From Lacisediminihabitans sp046156175 (GTDB lineage Bacteria > Actinomycetota > Actinomycetes > Actinomycetales > Microbacteriaceae), in the NCBI RefSeq assembly GCF_046156175.1, contig NZ_JAYLVL010000002.1, forward strand, positions 310,001 to 374,000: a DNA stretch of 64,000 bases, in the 5' to 3' direction. Positions 53,770-62,238 of the stretch are shown piece by piece. Under the pieces are notes generated by a model. The model searched no databases. It was not told the origin of the DNA and saw nothing but the letters and a program-made list of their open reading frames with translations. A program made the translations under genes and the position numbers. The first letter of the stretch is position 1; the number at the start of each line of letters is the position of its first letter.

Positions 53770-53824
53770 GGAATCCCCCGATTCAGTCACAGGTGTACTT
53801 GTGCTGTGTCGGGTGGTTAGTCGC

Positions 53825-53870
53825 AGCGTTTCTGTGAGTTGCCTAGGGAGCGCCTCACACCTGAAACGCT
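53825..53870 (-). promoter_or_regulatory. Large leader hairpin upstream of the sortase-like gene
   Basis: AGCGTTTC (53825-53832) pairs fully with GAAACGCT (53863-53870), and TGTGAG (53833-53838) pairs with CTCACA (53854-53859), with a three-base bulge. It begins 56 bases upstream of the start codon. Read leftward, TTGACC with TAGCGT about 16 bases on (near 53892 and 53870) could be the promoter, in which case the hairpin covers the transcription start. I cannot match it to a known riboswitch. Confidence 0.45.
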
Positions 53871-54048
53871 AACAGGTTCACGCCTCGGGTCAACCCACAT
53901 TTGTACCCCGACCGGTGGCAGCAGGCCCGCGGGGAGCATATTTTCGTACAGCGGGTAAAATACACCATGATCAAGCTATTCGCTGCGGAATATAGTGATA
54001 TCGATCTCAATCCGAGAAATGCCCGGTGAAGGTGACCTTAGGAAAATC

Positions 54049-54074
54049 GGGGTACAGGGCTCGATGTGTACCCC
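54049..54074. promoter_or_regulatory. Inverted repeat GGGGTACA-N10-TGTACCCC
   Basis: This is a perfect 8-base inverted repeat. A third half-site TGTACCCC lies at 53902-53909 and a related GTACCC at 54088-54093. The 379-base gap 53770-54148 between two leftward secreted-protein genes holds no gene I can support; these repeats could be operator sites for the sortase-like gene. Confidence 0.4.
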
Positions 54075-54148
54075 TTTGGGACCCGCGTACCCTTCATGAC
54101 GGACACCGCCTCTCCCCTGTATTGGGGGGCTGGTATCCCTCACAAACT

Positions 54149-55006
54149 TCAGCCTCTGGTCGGTGAGCCGAACCAGTCGGTGAAGTCGACCCAGAAGTTG
54201 CGGTTGCCGTAGGACGAGCACGCATCACCCTGACCGTGCGGATTGGCCAGGGCTGCGGCATTCGGCTGATACGGCGTGTAGTTGTAGAGAGCGGCCGTCG
54301 CCTGGTTGCGGATGTTCACCACTGCGACCCCGCACGTCGCATCCGGATTGAACTTCACCGCCACCGGCCCCACCCGATAGCGCCAGTGCGCGGGATCCAA
54401 CAGGTAGCTGCGCAATTGCTTCGCGGCCCGGTACACCTGGGACGCGAACCCGTAGAACTCCGTGTCGCAGGCGGCGGAGTCGGGGCATCCGTATCCCATG
54501 GCCACCCGGTACGCGCGGTCCGTCGGGGACACCGCCGTGATGAGTCCCTGTTCCTTCTGCAGCATCACGAGAAGCACCTTCGGGTTGATGCGGCACGCGT
54601 GTGCCACCTGCACCACGATTCGGCTGGCGAGCACCCCCGACTCCCCGTCGAGAGCGGCGCACTGCCCACCCGCCGAGGCCGAACGGGCGGGAAGCTCGGA
54701 CCGGTAGGCACGCAGGCAGGTGGTCTCACTGGTGAAGGCGCATCCGGGTGCCTGCTGGGCGATGAAGAACTGCACCTGCGCCTCGGTCAGCGAGCGCGAG
54801 TCGGAAAGCACCCTGTCGGAGAGGATGTACCCGGGATCGAAGTCCGCGACGCCAGCGACAGCGAGATCGTGATGCGGGGGCGACGCGGCCTCGGCGAGCG
54901 CAGTGCCGGACGAGAGCCCGCCGAGGATCACCGCGAGCACCGAGGCGACCGCGACGGCGCGGAACACGACGGCGGATCGCGGCTCGGCAGGGCGATGGGA
55001 CGGCAT
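54149..55006 (-). CDS. Secreted haemagglutinin-like protein of actinobacteria
   Basis: 285 aa. The signal peptide (AVVFRAVAVASVLAVILGGL) ends near residue 40. The mature part has FDPGYILSDRVLSDSRSLTE, QVQFFIAQQ, RINPKVLLVMLQKEQGLIT, AMGYGCPDSAACDTEFYGFA and NPDATCGVAVVNIRNQATAA. This text is typical of a secreted actinobacterial family often labelled haemagglutinin; the KVLLVMLQKEQ helix recalls lysozyme-like folds. Six or more cysteines suggest disulfides. The function is unproven. ATG at 55006 is chosen for the signal peptide; a GTG at 55072 would add 22 residues. Confidence 0.7.
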   Translation of the reverse strand: MPSHRPAEPRSAVVFRAVAVASVLAVILGGLSSGTALAEAASPPHHDLAVAGVADFDPGYILSDRVLSDSRSLTEAQVQFFIAQQAPGCAFTSETTCLRAYRSELPARSASAGGQCAALDGESGVLASRIVVQVAHACRINPKVLLVMLQKEQGLITAVSPTDRAYRVAMGYGCPDSAACDTEFYGFASQVYRAAKQLRSYLLDPAHWRYRVGPVAVKFNPDATCGVAVVNIRNQATAALYNYTPYQPNAAALANPHGQGDACSSYGNRNFWVDFTDWFGSPTRG

Positions 55007-55109
55007 CCCTCCATCTTCGTCGCCTCGCGCCGCCCCGCCTAGATTTCCCCGTTCGTTCCGGCGGGTGAACACCGGGTAACGCCCACCTTGTCGCGCCCCC
55101 GCAGTACGA

Positions 55110-55145
55110 CGAAGGGCGTCAATCCGATCGGATGGACGCCCTTCG
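55110..55145 (-). terminator. Long hairpin after the DEAD-box helicase gene
   Basis: CGAAGGGCGTC (55110-55120) pairs with GACGCCCTTCG (55135-55145), and the loop contains the palindrome ATCCGATCGGAT, so nearly the whole 36 bases fold. It lies 26 bases after the leftward helicase stop. No T run follows. Confidence 0.7.
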
Positions 55146-55171
55146 GCACAACTGGTTGCTATCGCGCGGCT

Positions 55172-57310
55172 CTAGAGTGCGGCGAGTTCTTCGATCACGC
55201 GGTCGCCGGGAGCGGCGTTGACCATGGACGCCGTGATCTCGGCGCGGCCGAGCAGCTCGTCCATGCGGCGACGACGCGCCTTCGAGATGAGCGTCACGAC
55301 GGTACCGACCTTGCCCGCGCGGCCGGTGCGGCCGGAGCGGTGCAGGTAGGTCTTGTACTCGTCGGGGGCGTCGGCCTGGATCACGAGCGAGATGTCATCC
55401 ACGTGGATGCCGCGGGCTGCGACATCCGTCGCCACGAGCACGTTGACCCGGCCGCTGGTGAGCAGCTGGAGGTTGCGCGTGCGTCGCGACTGGTTGAGGT
55501 CTCCGTGCAGCGACGTGGCCGGGATGCCGGCATCCTCGAGCTGGTCGGCCAACTGCTCGGCGAACGCGCGGGTGCGGGCGAAGATGAGCGTCTTGCCCTC
55601 GCCACCGGCGAGCTCCTCGATGATGCGGGTCTTGTCGCGCTGCTCGATGAGCAGCACACGGTGGTCGATCGTGGAAGACGCCTGGTCTTCACCGGCGACC
55701 TCGTGCACGGCGGGGTCCTTGAGGAACTGCTTGACCAGGGTGGCGACACCCTTGTCGAGAGTTGCCGAGAACAGCAGCTTCTGGCCGCCGGCCTTGGTGG
55801 ACTCGAGGATGCGCTGCACCGGCTCGAGGAAACCGAGGTCGCACATGTGGTCGGCCTCGTCGAGCACGGTCACGAAGACCTCGCTCAGGTCGAGACGGCC
55901 CTGCTCGATGAGGTCTTCGACGCGACCGGGAGTCGCGATGACGATGTCGACACCGCGCTGGAGGGTCGAGACCTGCTTGTACTGCGGCACACCACCGACG
56001 ATCGTCGTGGTGAACAGGCCGACGCTGCGGGCGATGGGCTGCACCGTGCGGTCGATCTGCATGGCGAGCTCACGGGTGGGCGCGAGGATCAGCGCACGGG
56101 GCTTGCGGCCCGGCTTGCGTCCGGCGCCGCCCATGTTCTCCATAAGGCGCTCCACGAGCGGGGCTCCGAAAGCGATGGTCTTGCCGGATCCGGTCTTTCC
56201 GCGACCGAGCACGTCCTTGCCGGCGAGCACATCCGGGATGGTGGCGGCCTGGATCGGGAACGGCGTCTCTGCACCCATCACGATGAGCTGGCGGGTCATG
56301 TTGTCGCCGATGCCGAGGTCTTTCCAGCTGACGCCGGCCGCGTCACCCGCGGTGATGACCTTGGCCTCGAGGCGCTCGAGCACGACGTCTTCGTGGGCGG
56401 CGAAAGCCGTCGACTTGGCGTCGTTCTTGGCCGGGTAGTAGTCGCTGTCGCGGCGGGGAGCACGATCCTCGAAGGAGCGGGCCGGACGGTCGTTGTACGC
56501 GGGACGGTCCGTACGCGGTACGCGATCGTTGTACGACGGGCGCTCGGTCCGAGCCGGACGATCGTTGTACGCGGGACGATCCGTGCGCGGTGCGCGATCG
56601 TTGTACGCGGGACGATCCGTGCGAGCCGGACGGTCGTTGTACGCGGGACGATCCGTGCGAGCCGGACGGTCGTTGTACGCGGGACGGTCCGTACGCGGTA
56701 CGCGATCGTTGTACAACGGGCGCTCGGTACGAGCAGGACGATCGTTGTACGCGGGACGATCCGTGCGAGCCGGACGATCGTTGTACGCGGGGCGGTCCGT
56801 GCGAGCCGGGCGGTCGTTGTATGCGGGACGCTCGGTGCGCGGTGCGCGGTCGTTGGTCGCCGGGCGGTCGCCGTACGACGGACGCTCGGCACGAGCCGGA
56901 CGGTCGCCGTAGGCCGGACGCTCGGGGCGGTCGGTGTTGTTGTACGAAGGGCGGGCGGGGCGGTCGCCGTACGACGGACGCGCGGGGCGATCGTTGTAGG
57001 AGGGACGCTCGGTGCGCTCGCCATAGGAAGGACGCTCGGTGCGCTGGGGGCGGTCGCCGTAAGAGGGGCGAGCCGGACGCTCATTGGTCGGAGTCCAGTT
57101 GGGTCGGCGATCCGTGGATGCGGGGCGCTCGGTGCCAGCGGGGCGGTCCCCGGTGCGCGCGGCACGTTCATCCGCGTTCCAGCGCTTCTTCACCGGGGCG
57201 TCATTGTGGAAGCCGCGGTGACCCTCGCTGCGGCTGCCATTCTTGGCGGGTCCAGCGGAGTTGTACTTTTTGACAGGTCGGCCTGAGGCCGCTTTTTTAT
57301 CGAAGGGCAT
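55172..57310 (-). CDS. DEAD-box RNA helicase with long RPAYNDRPARTD repeat arm
   Basis: 712 aa. Residues 1-310 are a disordered, Arg/Tyr/Asp/Pro-rich arm with about 20 copies of a 12-residue unit close to RPAYNDRPARTD. The helicase core follows: Q-motif FPIQ, GRGKTGSGKT (Walker A), PTRELA, TPGR, VLDEADHM (DEAD), SAT, and HRSGRTGRAGK (motif VI). It remodels RNA, probably in ribosome assembly or cold adaptation. Unusually, the repeat arm is N-terminal and very long, which favours condensate formation. ATG at 57310 is the natural start. Confidence 0.93.
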   Translation of the reverse strand: MPFDKKAASGRPVKKYNSAGPAKNGSRSEGHRGFHNDAPVKKRWNADERAARTGDRPAGTERPASTDRRPNWTPTNERPARPSYGDRPQRTERPSYGERTERPSYNDRPARPSYGDRPARPSYNNTDRPERPAYGDRPARAERPSYGDRPATNDRAPRTERPAYNDRPARTDRPAYNDRPARTDRPAYNDRPARTERPLYNDRVPRTDRPAYNDRPARTDRPAYNDRPARTDRPAYNDRAPRTDRPAYNDRPARTERPSYNDRVPRTDRPAYNDRPARSFEDRAPRRDSDYYPAKNDAKSTAFAAHEDVVLERLEAKVITAGDAAGVSWKDLGIGDNMTRQLIVMGAETPFPIQAATIPDVLAGKDVLGRGKTGSGKTIAFGAPLVERLMENMGGAGRKPGRKPRALILAPTRELAMQIDRTVQPIARSVGLFTTTIVGGVPQYKQVSTLQRGVDIVIATPGRVEDLIEQGRLDLSEVFVTVLDEADHMCDLGFLEPVQRILESTKAGGQKLLFSATLDKGVATLVKQFLKDPAVHEVAGEDQASSTIDHRVLLIEQRDKTRIIEELAGGEGKTLIFARTRAFAEQLADQLEDAGIPATSLHGDLNQSRRTRNLQLLTSGRVNVLVATDVAARGIHVDDISLVIQADAPDEYKTYLHRSGRTGRAGKVGTVVTLISKARRRRMDELLGRAEITASMVNAAPGDRVIEELAAL
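56480..57100 (-). repeat. 36-base tandem repeats coding the helicase arm
   Basis: Read rightward, units resemble CGGTCGTTGTACGCGGGACG followed by GTCCGTGCGAGCCGGA. Several adjacent copies between 56490 and 56830 are almost identical. The 36-base period keeps both strands open, giving long false reading frames on the opposite strand. Confidence 0.85.
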
Positions 57311-57347
57311 AGTCGTATTTCCGGGTTGTGTTTAAGTGCATGGCAGC

Positions 57348-57367
57348 ACACTGCCAACAAGCAGTGT
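57348..57367 (-). promoter_or_regulatory. Leader hairpin upstream of the helicase gene
   Basis: ACACTGC (57348-57354) pairs with GCAGTGT (57361-57367) 38 bases upstream of the helicase start, inside a 274-base gap (57311-57584) without genes. A structured leader is often seen upstream of cold-regulated RNA helicase genes; here that is inference only. Confidence 0.35.
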
Positions 57368-57584
57368 TTCTGCTGGAACCCGGGCAGTCTTTGGCCAGGA
57401 CCGTTTCACATACGTGATTGTTCCCACGTATTCCAGGGAGTAGCTGGAGGTGTTCTCTTAAGGTGAGAACTGAGGGAAACCGGCCCGAAAGACTTACAAA
57501 CCCATTCGCGTTTATGCCGCGATGTCTAGAGCCGACTCGACTACGTTACAGGACACCTGCCGAAACCGCATTAGATTGGCTCGA

Positions 57585-58544
57585 ATGCGTGTTCTGGGAG
57601 CGACGGCCACACGGCAGAAGGCGACGTGGGCGATAGCGGCGCTCGCGGCCGCCGTCGTTCTGCTGTCGCTGGTCGCGTGCACGCCGACGGGTTCCCAGTC
57701 GGAGCGCGTCACCCCCACCGCGCAGCCGCTCTATCCGCAGGTGAAGACCTACCCCCGCATCGTCGTGGCCGAGAACCTCGACTACGGCAGCGCCACGGGC
57801 GGTCGAGTGGATGTCTGCCTCCCGCCTGATCCAACGGACTCATCGACTCCCCGCGCCGCGATCGTCTCCATCCACGGCGGCAGCTGGCGGGCGGGCGACA
57901 AGGCCAACATCAACTGGCGCAGCGTCTGCCAGTGGCTCGCGTCAGAGGGTTTCGTCACCTTCTCTGTGGGCTACGGGCTGGCCCCCCAGCATCCGTTCCC
58001 GGCCGGAATCGACGATGTGCGGGCCGCCGTGCGTTACATGCGCTCGAGTGCGGTCGTGCAGAAATACGACATCGACCCGAAGCGCATCGGGGCGTTCGGC
58101 GGATCAGCCGGTGGCAACCTCGCGGCGCTGCTCGGTGTCGAGGGCACCGGCAGCCTCACCTCTGGCTCCCGGGTCGCGGCGGTGGCCGAGCTCAGCGGCC
58201 CGACCAACCTCACCGGAGATGGCATCGAGCTCGCGGATTTCCGCCCGCTCGAACTCTCCTACCTCGCGTGCGCGAGCTTCGAGGACTGCCCGCAGGCGGT
58301 GCGCGCCTCGCCTCTGTTCCAGGTCGACGATTCGGATCCCCCGTTCTTCATCGGGCACTCCCTGGACGAACGGATCCCCCTCGAGCAGTCGAGCGAGTTC
58401 GTGCGCGCGCTGCGGGAGCACGACATCGACACGACTTTCGTGACCGTGAAGGGTCATCTCCATTCGATCGCGATGCTCGGTGACGACATGCGCTCGCGCA
58501 TCTCGAGCTTCTTCCACAGCGCGCTCGATCAGCCCGCCCGCTGA
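57585..58544 (+). CDS. Lipoprotein alpha/beta hydrolase (BD-FAE/esterase-like)
   Basis: 319 aa. The lipoprotein signal ends at LLSLVAC (lipobox, Cys at about 33). The hydrolase core has HGGSWRAGDK (oxyanion region), the nucleophile elbow GGSAGGN, HSLDERIPL with the acid, and the late KGHLHSIAM His. The fold matches the BD-FAE/HSL-type esterases that act on acylated sugars or small esters at the outer membrane face. The start is set at ATG 57585; the longer reading from 57522 puts charged residues before the signal. Convergent with the Nudix gene (two bases between stops). Confidence 0.85.
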   Translation: MRVLGATATRQKATWAIAALAAAVVLLSLVACTPTGSQSERVTPTAQPLYPQVKTYPRIVVAENLDYGSATGGRVDVCLPPDPTDSSTPRAAIVSIHGGSWRAGDKANINWRSVCQWLASEGFVTFSVGYGLAPQHPFPAGIDDVRAAVRYMRSSAVVQKYDIDPKRIGAFGGSAGGNLAALLGVEGTGSLTSGSRVAAVAELSGPTNLTGDGIELADFRPLELSYLACASFEDCPQAVRASPLFQVDDSDPPFFIGHSLDERIPLEQSSEFVRALREHDIDTTFVTVKGHLHSIAMLGDDMRSRISSFFHSALDQPAR

Positions 58545-58546
58545 GC

Positions 58547-59014
58547 TCAGCGCTCGAAGCGCGCCGCCTCGGTACCCTCGACCGCAACGCGGATGCGGGA
58601 GCTCATGTCCTCGGACAGCCGTGGCAGGGCATCCAACCGAAACCACGCCGCCTCCGTGTTCTCGCCGTCGGCGGGGAACGGATCGCCCGAGACCCAGCTG
58701 CAGCGGAATACGAGGTCGAGATACCTCGATCGGTCGCCGTTCGCGTAAGTGACGGTGTCGATCACCTTGACCCAGGCCAGCGATTCGACGTGCGCAACGA
58801 CATCCGCTTCCTCGAGCACTTCGCGCTCGGCCGCGACGGCGGGTTCCTCCCCCGGGTCGACGATGCCGGTGACGGGAGTCCACGCGCCGCTGTCCGCTCG
58901 CCGCACGAGCAACACCTCAGGTCCACGCAGCACCACCGCCGTCACCCCGGGCAACCAGAGCTCGTCGTGCCCGATCTTTTCCCGGAGGGCGAGAACGAAG
59001 TCGGGAGTGGCCAT
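58547..59014 (-). CDS. Nudix hydrolase
   Basis: 155 aa. The Nudix box reads GIVDPGEEPAVAAEREVLEEAD and fits Gx5Ex7REUxEE except that the glycine after EE is replaced by Asp. The start VTAVVLRGPEVLLVRRADSGAW is typical of small housecleaning Nudix enzymes that cleave nucleoside diphosphate derivatives. It lies nine bases after the RND gene on the same strand, so possibly cotranscribed. The substrate is unknown. Confidence 0.9.
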   Translation of the reverse strand: MATPDFVLALREKIGHDELWLPGVTAVVLRGPEVLLVRRADSGAWTPVTGIVDPGEEPAVAAEREVLEEADVVAHVESLAWVKVIDTVTYANGDRSRYLDLVFRCSWVSGDPFPADGENTEAAWFRLDALPRLSEDMSSRIRVAVEGTEAARFER

Positions 59015-59023
59015 CAGCCGAGC

Positions 59024-62000
59024 CTAGCTTTGCGCCTCGGTCACTGCCGCCATGTCAGCCGCCTCCTTGGCCGCGCGACGATCGCTGCGACGTTCCTTCG
59101 CACCCTCCACCAGGTAGTAGAGCACCGGCAACACGATGAGCGTGAGCAGGGTGGATGACACGAGTCCCCCGATCACCACGATCGCGAGCGGCTGCGAGAT
59201 GAAGCCGCCGTGACCGGTGAGGCCGATTCCCAGCGGCAACAGCGCGAAGATCGTGGCGAGAGCGGTCATGAGGATCGGCCGCAGACGACGCGAGGCGCCG
59301 TTGACGATCGCGTCGTCGACCTTCATCCCCCGGGTGCGGTATTGGTTGATCAGGTCGACGAGCACGATCGCGTTCGTCACCACGATTCCGATGAGCATCA
59401 GCACACCGATCAGCGAGGCGACTCCGAGGGGCACCCCGGAGATCACCTGCAGCACGATCGCCCCGGTCGCGGCGAAGGGGATCGACACGAGCAGCAGCAA
59501 CGGCTGCCGCAGGCTCTTGAAGGTGGCCACCATCACGACGTAGACGATGAGGATGGCGGCGAGCAGTGCGAGTCCGAGCTGGCTGAACGAGTCGCCCTGC
59601 TGGGTGGTGACCCCGCCGAGAGTCGCGGTGGCGCTGGCCGGCAGCTTCGCCTTAGCGACGGCGGCCGACACGATCGCCGAGGCGCTTCCCGTGTTGTCCG
59701 TGCTCGGCGTCACCGAGAGAGTGGCGCTGCGCAAACCCTTGATCGTGGTGATGCTCGACGGCCCGTTTACCGTGGAGACGGTGGCGAGGTCGGAGAGCGG
59801 CACGACGCCGGTCACGGTCGGAATCGAGAACGCCTTGAGGGCATCCGTCGTCTTGGGCGCGCTGGAATTGTTCACGTAGATCGAGAGGGTCTTGCCATCG
59901 ATGACCACGCTTCCGGTGGCGCTCGGGTTCATCGCCTGCGTGACGATGCCGCCGACCTGCACCTCGGTCAGTCCGGCGGCGGCCGCCTTCGCGCGGTCGA
60001 TCTGCACCGCGATGTAGGGCAGCGAGGCGGAGAGGTTGCTCGATGCGCGCGAGACGACGGAGAGGTTCTTCACCTTGGCGAGAATGGTGTCGGATGCCTC
60101 GCGCAGGTCCGCGTCGCTGCCGGCGGTGATGTCCACCTCGATGTCCGACGACGCGAAACCGCCCTGGGCTGCCGCGACTGCCAGCTCACCCTTGCCGGTG
60201 ATCTTCTTCAATTCGGAGGTGACCTTCGCCTGGAGCTTGGCCTGGTCGGCGTTCGGGTCGGTCGTGAGCGAGTAGGTGCTCGATCCCCCACCCGAGAAGG
60301 CCGCTCGCAGCGAGCTGCCACCGGACCCGATAGTGAGGAGCACGGTATCGACGCCCTTCACCTCCCGGAGGGTGGTCTCCACCTCCTTCGACGCGGCGTT
60401 CTGGGCCTCGAGGCTGGTGCCGAGGGGAAGCTTCTGCGTCACGGTGAGCGTGTTCTGCCCGCTGTTGCCGATGAAGTTGGTCTTGATGCTCGTGGCGAGC
60501 AGACCGCTGCCGGCCAGGAGCAGCAGCGCGGCCACCAGCACGATCGCGGGGAACTTGAGAGTCCAGCGGATCACCGGAAGGTAGATCTTCTGCAGGCGAG
60601 TGACCTTCTCGACCGGCTCGGTGCCGGCGTGCTTGTGCACCGCCTTTTTGCTGCCGAGGAACCAGTAGGCGAGCACCGGGACGATCGTGAGGGAGACGAA
60701 CAGCGACGCGAGCAAGGCCATGGTCACGGTGAGCGCGAAGGGCCGGAACAGCTCCCCGGTGAGCCCACCGACAAGCGCGATCGGAAGGAAAACGGCAACC
60801 GTCGTCACCGTGGAGGCGGTGACCGCCGTGGCGACCTCGCGCACGGCGGCGAGGATGGCGGGCAACTTCTCCTCGCCGAGCCCGATGTGCCGCTTGATGT
60901 TCTCGATCACGACGATCGAGTCATCGACGACGCGACCGATCGCGATGGTGAGCGCGGCGAGGGTGATCACGTTGAGCGTGTAGCCCGAAGCCTGCATGCC
61001 GATGAAGGTGATGAGCACCGAGACCGGTATCGAGATCGCTGTGACGAGAGTCGAGCGCACCGAGAACAGGAAGACGAGGATGATGACCACAGCGAACACG
61101 AGGCCGAGCAGTCCCTCTTGCGCGAGGCTGTCGATCGACTGGGTGATCGACGGGGCCTGGTCCGAGACGACGGTGAACCTGGTGTTCGAGCCCAGCTGCT
61201 TCTCGAGAGTGGGGATGTCATCCCGCACGGTGTGGGACACCGACACCGTGTTGCCCGCGGCCGATTTGGTGATGTTGAGGGTCACGGCAGGCTTGCCGTT
61301 GACGCTGGAGTAGCCGCTCGTCGGATCGTTCACGACGGCGACGGTGGCGACATCCGCAATGGTGGGTGGCGTCGCCGCCCGAGTGCCGAGCAGCGGAAGG
61401 GCGGCGATCTCGTCGGTGGTGGTGATGCGCGACCCGGACTGCACGGTGAGGGTCTTGCCGTCCTCGGTGATCGATCCGCTCGCCAGCAGCGTGCCATTGG
61501 CCGCGAGAGCGGACTTGATCGACTGGATGCTCAGGCCGTCGGCGGCGAGTTTGTCCGCATCCGGGGTGATGGTGACCCGCTGGGATGCGGCGCCGAGCAG
61601 GCTCACATCGCTCACGCCCTCGAGTTGCTTCAGGTTCGTGACCGTGAGGGCGGAGAGTTTGGCGGCGAGGGTGTTGGCGTCCATGTCGCTGGTGACCGCG
61701 AGCTGGATCACTGGGAAGTCACTGAGGCTGAAGGTGATGACCTGCGGAGTGACGTTCGAGGGCAGGCGTGTCTTGATGCGGTCGAGAGCCAGCTGCACCT
61801 TCTGCTCGGAGGTGGCGATATCGGTGCCATAGGCGAATGAGGCCGTCACCGTCGATGCCGAGGTGTTGGACGTCGCGGTGGTGGAGTCGAGGTTCTCTAT
61901 GCCCTGGAGCGCGCTCTCGATCGGAGTGCTGACGTCGGTGTTCACGACATCGGGCGACGCACCGGGGTACGACGTGACGATGAAGACCGAGGGGAGGGAG

Positions 62001-62122
62001 AGGGAGGGGATCAACTCCTGCTTGAAGGAGGTGAGGGCGATGCCGCCGAAGATGCCGATGACGATCGTGATCAGCGCGATGAGAGCGCGATTGCGCAGGC
62101 TGAAAACTGAAAACAAGTGCAC
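59024..62122 (-). CDS. RND-family efflux transporter permease (AcrB/SwrC-like)
   Basis: 1032 aa. Two repeated halves, each with one helix, a large extracellular porter loop and five to six helices. The N-terminal FSLRNRALIALITIVIGIFG, the GRVVDDSIVVIENIKRH segment with the proton-relay region, and FVSLTIVPVLAYWFLG are typical of HAE1/SwrC-type pumps. No membrane-fusion or outer-membrane partner is encoded nearby, as usual for Gram-positive members. The substrate is unknown: hydrophobic drugs or lipids. Confidence 0.92.
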   Translation of the reverse strand: MHLFSVFSLRNRALIALITIVIGIFGGIALTSFKQELIPSLSLPSVFIVTSYPGASPDVVNTDVSTPIESALQGIENLDSTTATSNTSASTVTASFAYGTDIATSEQKVQLALDRIKTRLPSNVTPQVITFSLSDFPVIQLAVTSDMDANTLAAKLSALTVTNLKQLEGVSDVSLLGAASQRVTITPDADKLAADGLSIQSIKSALAANGTLLASGSITEDGKTLTVQSGSRITTTDEIAALPLLGTRAATPPTIADVATVAVVNDPTSGYSSVNGKPAVTLNITKSAAGNTVSVSHTVRDDIPTLEKQLGSNTRFTVVSDQAPSITQSIDSLAQEGLLGLVFAVVIILVFLFSVRSTLVTAISIPVSVLITFIGMQASGYTLNVITLAALTIAIGRVVDDSIVVIENIKRHIGLGEEKLPAILAAVREVATAVTASTVTTVAVFLPIALVGGLTGELFRPFALTVTMALLASLFVSLTIVPVLAYWFLGSKKAVHKHAGTEPVEKVTRLQKIYLPVIRWTLKFPAIVLVAALLLLAGSGLLATSIKTNFIGNSGQNTLTVTQKLPLGTSLEAQNAASKEVETTLREVKGVDTVLLTIGSGGSSLRAAFSGGGSSTYSLTTDPNADQAKLQAKVTSELKKITGKGELAVAAAQGGFASSDIEVDITAGSDADLREASDTILAKVKNLSVVSRASSNLSASLPYIAVQIDRAKAAAAGLTEVQVGGIVTQAMNPSATGSVVIDGKTLSIYVNNSSAPKTTDALKAFSIPTVTGVVPLSDLATVSTVNGPSSITTIKGLRSATLSVTPSTDNTGSASAIVSAAVAKAKLPASATATLGGVTTQQGDSFSQLGLALLAAILIVYVVMVATFKSLRQPLLLLVSIPFAATGAIVLQVISGVPLGVASLIGVLMLIGIVVTNAIVLVDLINQYRTRGMKVDDAIVNGASRRLRPILMTALATIFALLPLGIGLTGHGGFISQPLAIVVIGGLVSSTLLTLIVLPVLYYLVEGAKERRSDRRAAKEAADMAAVTEAQS

Positions 62123-62238
62123 GGGGAAGTCTCCTGGGGCTGTGGCAGGGCGATACGCACGACCTTGTGCTCGTGGAAAGTATCTCAGTGCTGGCTGGAG
62201 GTCTGCATACTCTCGTGGGAGTAACCGATCCGCGGGCG

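Noticed and set aside
55088..57286. Long rightward frame across the helicase gene, with YAGRSVRAGRSL-like repeats
   Set aside because: The 36-base repeat keeps every frame open; the leftward frame carries all helicase motifs.
59210..61840. 876-codon rightward open frame antisense to the RND transporter
   Set aside because: Rich in Arg/Asp/Gly/His as expected for an antisense GC frame; the leftward gene has clear RND motifs.
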